DNA from: Leuctra nigra
Lineage: Eukaryota > Arthropoda > Insecta > Plecoptera > Leuctridae
Assembly (NCBI GenBank): GCA_934045905.1
Contig: OW203763.1
Span: forward strand, 20,280,948-20,344,947
Length of the DNA: 64,000 bases
Reading direction: 5' to 3'
Shown here: positions 13,501 through 25,500 of the stretch, one piece after another
Numbering within the stretch: position 1 is the stretch's first letter
Layout: the number at the start of each line of letters is the position of its first letter
Program-made: the position numbers and the translations under genes
The notes under the pieces: model-generated
The model's input: only the letters and a program-made list of their open reading frames with translations
Databases searched by the model: none
Told to the model about the DNA's origin: nothing

Positions 13501-16500
13501 ACGGAACAATGTGTTGTGTTCCATTGTGCAAAAATAACACTAAATTTAGCCGTGAAGTGTTGTTTCAATACTTTCAAGGGACGTTGATTTGAAGAAAGAA
13601 TGGATAAGACGCAATAAATTATGTTTTTGTTGAAAATTTTTAGTGTAAGATGTAAATCCAATATTGTAGATATTATTAGCCTGGGCTTGAAATCATATTT
13701 ATCGCTTTCAGGGGTATTCAAGTTATTTTTCCTCTTAACAAACAGGACATTTGTAGGTAGCCGAAAATCTTATTTTTGTCAGAAATTCTGACAAAATGTG
13801 ACAAAGTATGTTCCTGTATACATAACTAATTAACAAATCAATCTGACCTATTGGTTATTCATTTCGGTTTATTCATTTATTCATTTTGTTAGGGGAAAAA
13901 CAGGGCAATTTTTCTTCATATTTCTTATAACCAGATTTGTTAAAATGTGCACCACATATTCTGTGGTTCTTAATAGGGGACCATTTACTACATTTTCCCT
14001 GAGATCCAATTCGCCTCACACGCCTCATTCTTTCTTCAAATCAACGTCCCTTGAAAGTATTGAAACAACACTTCACGGCTAAATTTAGTGTTATTTTTGC
14101 TCAATGGAACACAACACACTGTTCCGTACGATCTGCTATTCTTAGTATTATTCATAAAATAATGTTGAATACCACTAAAATTAGTTACATTTAAATACAG
14201 AGATGATATAACATAACAAACACCGAAAAACATTCTTCCTTTATGCATCTCAGCACTGTCAACCAGGCAGCTGTCAAACTCTTCACATCCTAAGCCCAAC
14301 ATGCATCACGGCACGTGATGCATGGCAGGCTACTGAATTTTTAAAGACGGTCGACTTCAAATTATCACAAATAATAGATTAAGGATAAATATGTGTCTCC
14401 TGTGCTCCAAACCAAAAATTTTAAAAAATGTAGCAGAGGGGCAATAGAAATAACGAGAAAATAAATCGTAACTGGAGACACGCATATATTATTATCAATA
14501 ACCAGTAAAATGTTGAAGACAATCGGAGGAGCCGATTTTTAAAATGTATGGACGTGCTCTAGAAGGAAAATTTTGGTAAGCACTATAGACTCTTAATGTG
14601 AGTTTTATAGCTTGGCGTATGAAATATCATCACAGTAGGTAATGAACCGTTGCAAAGCAAACCGGCGGTCTTTGCAATCATTTTTATCTCGTTTTTAACG
14701 ATGCGCTTTATTGCCATGAAACTTATAAACTTGGCGAAATGGGAATAGACCATGAAAAGGTAGGAAAAATGCTGTTTCCATAAAAAAATTCATCAAATCG
14801 AGTCAACAACAGCCAGTAAAAGCGGAACATTTTTACGGCAGTTTACTGGAAAGGTCACTGGGTATTTACTAGGGGTGAGCTAATGTACTTTCTTCAGCTA
14901 CTATGACAAGTATTCAGATGTATAAGTTTCATCAATGATTTGATGTACAATTATTTGTAATTGAACCCGAGGACTCAGGGCAATATAAAAGGTGTCGGTC
15001 AAAAGTGGCATGATCTGTCTATCAAATAATATTTATTTAAATCTTTAAGCTTGCCCTATTTATCGACCCACAATTAATGTCATAACAGTATTTATATTTT
15101 CTTGGTTATCCAAAAATGGTTGAGGAACTAATTTAAATATCATTTGACAAACATTTGACAAATATTTACGACTTATACCTTTATATAATACGTTGAGTCT
15201 TCAGATGCATTTATCATGGCGCTGATAACCTAGCTGTTCAGCGCCAATAAACATCACTAACTAACTAACTAACTGCATTCATCAATTGCGACTACCAATC
15301 TATAAGGGGTGTTGGAGTGGTTGAAAAATGTTAATTTTCAAGAACAAATCAAAACATCAATTATTAATTATGCTCAATCCGCAACAAAGAATGAGACGGA
15401 ATGCTAGAAAACCCGGATTGTGTTACAATTTATTTAAAAACCAGTATTTACTTTGAAACTGTGTTCTCTTATCACGAATATCGCACCTGTGAGCCATTCC
15501 TGCCTCGACGACTCCCGATACTCCACGCTGAACGACGTGATCGGACACCCATTCTCCGCCCACGTCTTCAGATGCAGCGCGATGCAACTGGAGTTGGTCT
15601 CGACGAGCTCCACATTGCCGGGCTTCCCGGGCTTCGCGCCGTCCGTCCTCGCGACCAGCGTCTCGCTCGGCGGACTGCTGCCGACGGTGTTGAAGGCGAT
15701 CAGTTGGATCAGGTACTCGGTGCCGCAGGAGAGCTCGCGGAGGCGGTAGAACGCAGCGTCTCGCGAGATGCTCCTCTCCTCCCACTCGCCGTCGTCGTCC
15801 TGCCGGTAGTTGAGCAGGTAGCCGCGGAGGGCGCTGCCGCCGGTCTCGACGGTCGACCACTGGATCTGGAGCCAGTCGGAGCCGGTGGAGGCGACGCGCA
15901 TCACGGGCGCTGACGGCGACACTGGAGACAATTATAGTGATAACATTTCACAACGAAAAGAAGAAGAGTGCTTCTGTTTACAGGTTTTATTCGGGAAAAC
16001 TGAGATTACTGGAATATTAACACAAAATTGGTGTGAACAATAGCAGAACGCATATATTTACAGAGTTTCTAAATTACAAGCAATTTAGAAATAATACTCG
16101 AAATATGTTAAACAGAATTTGACTATTCACGTTTTGAAATACTAAGAAATGAGCGTTTTGACTCTTAAAAACGTGAAAAGTTGAATTGAATGTCTTTTTC
16201 AACATTTTGATTATTACAAAAGTGAAGAGATTGAAAGTGATTGACTTTTTAACTTTTCGCGATTTTAACAATCAATCGGTCGGTGCATGCTTAAAACAAA
16301 AGTGTTCGAAGAATTGCCTTCCAGCGAGAGCAAACAATTCCTTATGAGTTCACGAACCTAGTACACTGATCGAATAGACGATCTGATCCGATCCATTCGG
16401 ATTGGACACCGAGCAGGTGTAGTTGGTCTGGTGCGTCCGCTGTACGTCGGTGATCAGGAGCGCGCCGTCGGCTTGAATAGTGAAGGAGTCGCCGGAGATG

Positions 16501-19500
16501 GGAGCGCCGTCGCCCAACAGCCAGACGCGTTCGGGCGACGGCAGCCCCACGGCCTGGCACGGCAGTGTGACGGCGCCGCGGCGGCGCACGGACAGCAGTT
16601 GACCGAACGAGACGATGGCGGCGGGCACTGAGACAGAACCAGGTGTTAGAGACAAGATAGTCGCCCAGCAGCCAGACGCGCTCAGGCGACGGCAGCCCCA
16701 CGGCCTGGTACGGCAGAGTGACGGCGCCGTGCCGGCGCACGGACAGCAGTTGACCGAACGAGACGATGGCGGCGGGCACTGAGACAGAACCAGGTGCTAG
16801 AGACAAGATAGTCGCCCAGCAGCCAGAGGCGCTCAGGCGACGGCAGCCCCACGGCCTGGCACGGCAGAGTGACGGCGCCGCGGCGGCGCACGGACAGCAG
16901 TTGAACGAACGAGACGATGGCGGCGGGCACTGAGACAGAACCAGGTGCTAGAGAGCCAGAGGCGCTCAGGCCAGGCAGCCCCACGGCCTGGCACGGCAGA
17001 GTGACGGCGCCGCGGAGGCGCACGGACAGCAGTTGACCGAACGAGACGATGGCGGCGGGCACTGAGACAGAACCAGGTGTTAGAGAGCCAGAGACGCTCG
17101 GGCCAGGCAACCCCACGGCCCCACAATAACTTATATTTTAGTTATTGAATTTGTGCGAAGTCCTCTTCGTTTCGGATCAGGAGTACCATCTTCTCCACTC
17201 TTTCAAAGCGACGTTTTGAAAACAATTTAATATTGTAAAGATAATAAATGCACAGTCTTTTAAAAGTTTTTAAACGATTGTTATTACTAGGAAAACGCTC
17301 TGTGTAACGCGTTGATGAGCGAACACGGACACGCGCAACACCTCGAACCGAAATTATGTCTATCAAAAATATCATTAAAAGCCAATAATTCTTGAAATTC
17401 GTCAGACTTGTAGGTATAAAAATCTCCAAATATTCCTGAAGTATTAGTCCCAATAACCATGCAAAGGTTTAAGTTGATCGATTGAACCTTTATGATTAAA
17501 ATGTTCCTTGTTAATATTCAAAAATCATAGGATCTATTTAAAAAAAATATACCTGGGACCACTCATATGATAAAAGTGTGTGTACTTACACAATATTAGA
17601 CGATCTGTTGAACGGTCATATCAGTTTCATACGTTTGAAAGTTGCTCTAACTACCTTGGAACTATAAAGAGTCGAAGTAGCCGTGATCAACATGTGTGAG
17701 TTATTTGACAGCCAACACGCAAAATGTCCGTAAAATGTCAATAACGTTTGGATTTAAACACATATAAGTCTGAAAATTGTCAAAAATACAGATAATGTTG
17801 GTATCAATGACCACGCGAAGTTTTAAGTTGATCGCTCAATCGGTTCTAGTTTAAATTTCAAAAATCATATGAAAGATTTTTTTAAATTTTAACCAATGGG
17901 AGGATTTGGCTGAAACTTTGTATGATTGAGTACAATGTTGGTTGCAATGTTTTTGCTAAATTTCAAATTGATCGGAGCAACCAATCGAAAGATATTTTTT
18001 TTAAACTTGAACCAATCACAGGAGCCCGTTCAAAAACGATCCCAGGGACCGCATAGATTACGTTAGCATATGTGCAAAGTTTCAGATCGATTGAATGTGC
18101 GGTTTAACCTGGGCTGTGCGGACAAAAAAAAACACACACAGAGAAAGTGCCATAAGAGTACCGTGGTGACGCTCGCTACGCTCGCTCAATTAAAGATGGT
18201 TTTTTACCCTTAATTAGTTTTGATGTTAATTGTTTACTTGTTTAGTTTCATCCTGAAGAGGTGGACGTGGACGAAATATTGATAGATATTAAAAAATCAT
18301 TTGTGAAAAGTCTCAATAGTTTTTTAATTGGATTGGTATTATCTGATACACTAATTTGTTTGTGAAATATGACTATAAGGTGGCCCAGGTCAGAACTTTT
18401 CAATCAATGTTGTTAAATAGATTGGACGATTTTATTAGTTTCCTTTGGCATAACAATTTTAAATACGAAATTTTATTAATTGTAACGCATTTGAAGCTTT
18501 TTGACGAACACAAGTCTTAAACAATTAATATTTTTGAATTATTTGTATTGATCAGAACACGAATAAGTTACCTAATTGAAAACAACATGAACTTGTTACA
18601 GATATTGATAAAAAAGAAACGGGTTAAAAAGTGATTAAGGGCACAACCGTCTTATAACATTTACCTCTGCTCGAAATCGTTGAGTAGACAACTTTAGTGC
18701 TCTGCCCCTCCCCGACTCTCGTGTACGCCGTCACCCAGAACTCGTACGACTCCCCCTTCCTGAGATCGTGCACCTCGTAGTTGGTGTGCGACGGCGGCAA
18801 CCTCCTCTTGGTGGAATCGCGCTCCCTGCCCGCCTCGCTCACGCGGGAGTACACCGTGTAGCTGACGAGGCGGCCGTTCGGTCGATCCGGCGTCGTCCAG
18901 CTGACGACAAGCCCGGTGGGAGACAGGACGAGCACCTTGATGTTGCTCGGCGCCTCCGGGACTGCAATCGCATCAATGATTCACTACTCGTGAGAATCTC
19001 GTGTGACACTGAGATATTCATCAGCGAAGCAAGGGGTTCAGCTCTTAGTAAAAGAATGCTTTGTTAATAATTAAGAATTCAATAATTTATGAGCACTAAG
19101 AAGTTTATAATGGAGGCTATAGGATATGGTATAGAGGATATCTATAAGTGTACCAAGTTTCCTCGGAATAATATATAATGCCATAAATAAATAAAGTTGG
19201 AATTTAAAAAATAAATAAATAAATAGATCACAAAAGTTAAACTAATAGCTAAGATCATAGATGTATTTAGCCCTAATATGTCTATGCTGAGAGTAATACA
19301 AACTTTACCCCGAGAGAATATATATGCGCTTTTATGTTATTTAAGTTACAAAATTTAACTTTTAAGTCAGATTGATTGAGCCTTCAAAATTGACTTAAAA
19401 GTGGTATAAACGCACAAATATTCCAAGAATAATGGTGTTTTCAATTCTCCCTATCTCGTGGACTCACCGTCTTCATCCGTGAGACAGAATATGGGTGTAC

Positions 19501-22500
19501 TCTTGACGCCGTCGCCGATGTTCGTGTACGCCCACAGCTGTACGGAGTAGTTGGAATACTTCTGCAGGCCGTGCAGCTCCGTACTTAGCTCCGTCGTCAG
19601 CTTCGTCTCCGCCTCTATCGTCCCCGGCGGCCACTCCTCCATGTTCTCGTAGTAGATCTTGTACCCCTTGATGAGGCCGTTCTGGAAGAGTTGGGACGGA
19701 GGTTGCCAGCTGAGGCTTACGCTCTGGGACCCCTGCGGGGTGCAGCGTACCTCGAGCGGAGGAGCGGTGGGAACTGAAACATACAGTGGGGTGTGAGTTT
19801 ATGACGGAGTAATTAATATTCCGATTTGCTTCAATTATGCTAGACTTGCACTTGCATTATTAATGTTTAAACTATATCATAATGTTCATTAATTCGCAAA
19901 ATAGGGTAAAATGAAACATTATCCAAAATATTATTATAATTACAGATTGTTATCATTGTAGAACGATTTAACATCATTGCATAGTTTAGTAGAATCCATC
20001 AAATTAGCTGACGATAACAAAACATATATTTTCTAGAAGAAATTGAGACTTTTTGCGTGGATTATCGTCTACTATTCGCGATATGCAGATGTTACATACC
20101 GAAGCGATTCAGTAGGAAAATATAAAATCAAAATTTCTGTATACACTTAAATATAACCAACAGTTAAAATCCTACATCTGCCACCATTGTAGACTTCGCA
20201 AACATGAAATACATTTTGTGGTTGGTGCTTAATAATATTTACAATACTAAATTTAACCGTTTAGGTTTATCTTAAAAATTATTTATTATTTATACAAATT
20301 TTACATTAAAATATTATAAATCCTACATCTGCCACCATTTGTAAAATCCATAAAATGAAATAAATTGGCGACTGGTGCCTCATAATATTTTAAAAACTAA
20401 AATTAATAAGTTAAAGATTCCAACTTCCATTTTTTATTCACACCAAAAAACATGAAAAATACTTATATCCCACATCTGCCACCATTGTAAAATCGCATGC
20501 CAATGACTACGGTCGGAGACAGGCAAAGATGAACCCGCTCTAGCATGGGTCGGCCTATACCTGGCCATGTTAAACTGGGTTCATCTTTGACTGTCACCGA
20601 CCGTACGTCGACCTACCATCTTCCATGGTTTGTGCCACGACTTCGCTGGACATCGGGCCTGGACCCTTCTCGTTGAAAGCTTGCACCACGATGCCGTATC
20701 GCCTGTACTTTCGCAGCTTTGAAAGCGCGACGACTCCAGGGGCACCGGAGATGGCGTTTACAGTCGTGAAGTTGTAGCCACCCAACCTGCCCAAACTGTA
20801 GTAGAAGAAACCACAAGTCATTGAAATCAACATAGACCATGAAGTGATACGATACTTCTCAATTAAAATAACATCTCATTGCATTACAAAATCTCTACAT
20901 TTTGGGTTAGAAAAGAACATATTTCAAATTATTTGTATATTATCACTTCTTAGATGACTAAACATTCCTACGTTCTTATTTGGCAATCTAAACCTTATCG
21001 AAGACCAAGGTATGTCGTAAGAATGCAAGAATATCGATTGGTTCTGCGATCCATCAGTGATTCTGGAGTACAATAGCTTGACGCTTTATGATAAGAGCTT
21101 AGGAGTTTGGCTCCATGCCATTATCATTGGGTTCCAGAGATTCCATAATCTTCACAGCTTCCCGTGATTATGCTGGGCTAGATCCAATAGTAGGTCACGG
21201 CCGCCCTGAACAATAGTTTCCGAATATCCTCATTACTGACTTTATATGAAGGGGTACGCGAAATGAAACATATCCGGCCGAATCATGACCGTCTTGCCGG
21301 GCGAGTGCTCTACCAACTGAGCAATCTAATCACCGATTTCATTATCCATGGGCAATCACTGACGTCAATATCCTCCTTTGGAATGACAATGCGGGACGAA
21401 GCAAATGTATTGATCATTGATATCAATCCGCACAGGATGTATTAATCACCTATTACAATGCTACTTATCGAGGTGTTATGTAATACCATGTTGATGAATA
21501 GAGACTGTTGACTCAGGTGGAAGGGCGATTCCTGATTCTGTATTGAATCCTCGGTTCGATTCCAACGGACGACCTACTTCATAGAATATTTGTGTTTTTT
21601 TCTCTCAGTTGAGAGGAAAATTCTTGGAAGAAAACGTCTTGATTCCAACATTCTCCATACCCTTTCTTTATTTGACCTCCAATTCCTCATAATCATTCCC
21701 AGACACGAAATCATCCAGCTGTCGAATCATTTTGGGATAAATCTACACAAATAACTTCCGATTATTTGGGTATTGATGCTTTATCATCTATATATAATTG
21801 TCAAAAGTTAATTTGAAGTCCGCAAAATGTTCTTTTGAATACTTTAAATCTGAAACGTAAAAAAAAACGACATGACTCAGCGGTTGCGTATCATACCGGA
21901 AATCCAAGGTATACGCGGGTTCGAAATCGAGTCCCACCGGCGGTAGACCTTTTAAATTTACAGTTGTATTGCATATTACACTAATTTTACCTTAGACGTC
22001 GGGTAATGCCATCCATCCATCCATCCTAGATAATGTTTTAGAGTTTAATCGATTTGATTCAACTTGCCCATGTTGGCGATATCCGACGTAATATCCGAGC
22101 AGGTCACCGTTCCACGTGTGCAGCGGCGGCGACGACCACACGACCCTCAGCTGCTCGGAGGACGTCGCCGTGACGACGAGGTTCTGCGGCTCCCCCGACG
22201 GCGCCTCCCCCTCGGTGCGCAGGACGATCGGCTCGCTCGGCTCCCCCGCGCCCAGCTCGTTCTCCGCCAGGATCTGCAGCTTGTAGAGGGTGGCCGGCTG
22301 GAGGCCGGTGACCACTGCCACCGGCTCCGTGCCGGCCGGCACGCTGTGCCACCCCTCGGAGAGTGCGGTCACTGGAACACGGGCAATCACTTGTTGGAGG
22401 ATTGCAAGTAGCTCCCTCATTATTCGAGTTTAATTGAATAGAAGGATGTTACTTTCTGTTTCGAGAGAGAATGGGACTAGAATCTACATGAAAATGCTAT

Positions 22501-25500
22501 ACCTACAATTATTTAGGAACTGGCTTAAAACTCCATTTAGACTACGTAAAAATGCCAAATCATTCATATACACAAGACTACAAAGTAGACTAATTTGGCA
22601 AGGTAAAATTAGTTAAAACGCATCTATATACGCCAAAAAAGGAAATAATATTTTTATATACCACCACCCCCTTTCGTTCTACTACCTGCAGATGATAAAA
22701 CATCAGCTATTGAATAAAGAACTCAAACCCGGGGCCTTTGCAGTTGTGAATTACTGGAGTGTTTTGATAAGTCGATGCCATGACTTACAAAATGAGAGCA
22801 TTGACCAAAAGGCACTTCAGTTAGGTTTTAATCTGAATTTTGCTTTATTCTCTCTCTTTTATTCTATTGAAATCAACAGAATTTTTATCAAGGTTTTTTA
22901 ATTCATAAAATTTATATTTTCCGTTGAAGTGCTTAAGTGCTTTGAAGTGCTGAATATGAAAACGTTCTACGCACTTCTCGTGGAAGCAAGGTTGGAACTT
23001 AGTGGAAATTAAGGGATTCTCTATCAGCATTAATAACAGACATCATTATTCAGTTTTTATAATTTTGAATAATATAATAAAATCAAAGAAATGCCTGTCC
23101 GTATTTTATTTTGATTTTACCTAACTAGTACCTGTGTTGTACAGAATATGAGTATTTTTATATACAATCCAGGCACATTACTTGATTACAAAGTATTGCA
23201 GCTTTTAAGAATGACGTATTGGTTATAAATGAGGAACTTGAACTTGTTGGTGGCTCACGTGAATCTTGTTGGTACTGCACGACGTACTGGAGCACCGGAC
23301 TGCGATCATCTGCCGGCGCCGACCACGTCAGTTTAGCGGTGCGACTGCCGTGGTCCAGAACCCGCAGGTCCTGCGGCTTGCCAGGAGCGTCTAGAGGAAA
23401 CAAGATCATGTTATACTTATATTAACTCTATTGTTTACTTATTTTTTTTGTAATTGTATAAAGGGACAATTAATCTAGTAGCTTTTAAAAGTTCCTGATT
23501 TGACAAAGTACACGAAGAGTTCTTTATAGGACAAAGTAACTGAACATTTAAATACTGGAAATTATAACTTCATACAAATATCCTTCCAGGATAAATTAAC
23601 TGAACTTTTAAAAGTTCCTCTCAGGACTAATTAACCGAACTATTAAATGTTCATTTTAGGACAAAGTAAATCCAAATTTAAATGTTTCTGACAGGACAAT
23701 GTAACTAATCAGAAGTTCAAGAATTTCAGGAACACGTTGACCGAAATGTAATACAGATTGCATTCAAAGTATATGTTTCAGAAAGGAAACAGTAAGGAAC
23801 GTGAAATGTATGTCTGGAATTCATATCCTATCCATCATTCTTCATCTGAAAGGAATTAGAACAGACTCTACAGATTATTCAAATTAAGCTAGAACGAGCA
23901 CCATACACGTGTCAAAACTGCAGTGTAACTATACCCGTTGCATAATCAAAATCAATTACAAACTCCATTAGTTAAGTAGGTAATAAACAACAATAGTAAT
24001 AACATGATGTAACCCGATTCTGATCAAAGTTTTTAAAGTCTGTCTATCCTCACATTAAATCAGCAAATAACTAAATTGACTCACAATAAAACCCACACTA
24101 ATCAAAGAAGCTTCTTTATTGGATATCATCAAGAATATACCTTGCACTTGTAGATGCACCGTTCTGTCCGCTCTCCCATACGGATTCCTCGCCACGCATG
24201 TAAACGTGCCGCTGTCAGACTTGACCGTGTTGGCGATGTAAAGCTCCGACAAGAAGCCATTCTTCACTACACTCTCTTTCACCTCGTACCTGTGCAGGGG
24301 AACACAATCACAACGTCAAACACAACACGCGAGCGAGCACAAAGTTACATAGCAAACTGCATACACAACACATACCCAGTTCTATGTCATGTGAGAAATG
24401 TGTTTATTGTTTACGGTTTGCTGCACTGTTTCATTGTAGCGTTTGAAATTCTGCTCGGAAATAACCTTTTAAGTGTGATTTTAATTGAACAAAGCTCTCG
24501 AGCGTTTTTATTACGCGGTTGGTTGGCATAAAGTGACGACGACAAAGAAACATGGAAAATTAAATTGCATGTTAAAAATGCTACCTAGAATATTATGATC
24601 TATATTCTAGTTCTTTTCAACGTACAAAGCTGTCACTTGACAAATACATTATACTGGGTGGCGCAAAAAAAACGCACAATGGGCGAGACATCGCTGTGAC
24701 TAAAATACTGCATATATCGGGCTGAAAATTTAACATAATATAAACAACATACTAAGGTTTAGTGTGTGAACGTTTCATAAACATTACTTTTGTGGGAAAA
24801 ATGTCACAGCTGCTCGAATTTGGTTGTGGAAAAATCGATGATAGGAAGCTCAAATAGCCCGCGTTAAGAAAACGTCCAACGGCAGGCACGCTGTTTCTTC
24901 AAAACCGCAAAAGAAATCAATCTGAAAATCTGCAAAAAATATATATCTATCAATTATGTACAAATTTCAATACATTGGGATCAATGGAACGAAAGTTATG
25001 GTGTCTTTAATTTGAGCCTAAAAGCAGAATATCATTTCTAAGTTTTATTACACACAATAATTTCAAAAAATGTAAGTATCTCACTCACGCTAATTCTGTT
25101 TTTAATCTCAACTTCAAGGTACCATAACTTTCGTTCAGTAAACTCAAATATATTGAAATTTTAACACCAATGATGGCAATATATTTTGCATAAAATTTGA
25201 ATTTTTGAGCTTGTTATCATTGAGCAGTTTTGAAATAACAGCGTCCCAACCAATGCACGTTTTCTGGACGCGCCCTATTCACAGCGATGTATCGCCCATT
25301 GTGCATTTATTTGCGCCACCCGGTATTAAGATTTTCATTTCATATCTCATTCCTCACACCGGGTGGCCCAAGAAAAACGTCCAATGGGCCAGACACCGCT
25401 GTGATCAAACTGCTGAACTGGTCGGACTGAAAATGTAACATATTATAAAACACAAACCATGGTATGATGTGTGAAAGTTTCGAAATTTTGACTTTAGTAG

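Noticed and set aside
15401..15913. Plus-strand 170-codon open frame, GC-rich
   Set aside because: Antisense shadow of the FN5/FN6 exon; high GC of that exon keeps several frames open.
16342..17126. Long minus-strand frames with repeated VPAAIVSF segments taken as a multi-Ig10 protein
   Set aside because: Copies contain only the first half of Ig10 and shift frame between units; they are the acceptor array, not extra domains.
21272..21949. Functional tRNA genes
   Set aside because: A and B boxes are present but acceptor stems do not close and the anticodon arms are not credible; read as SINE heads.
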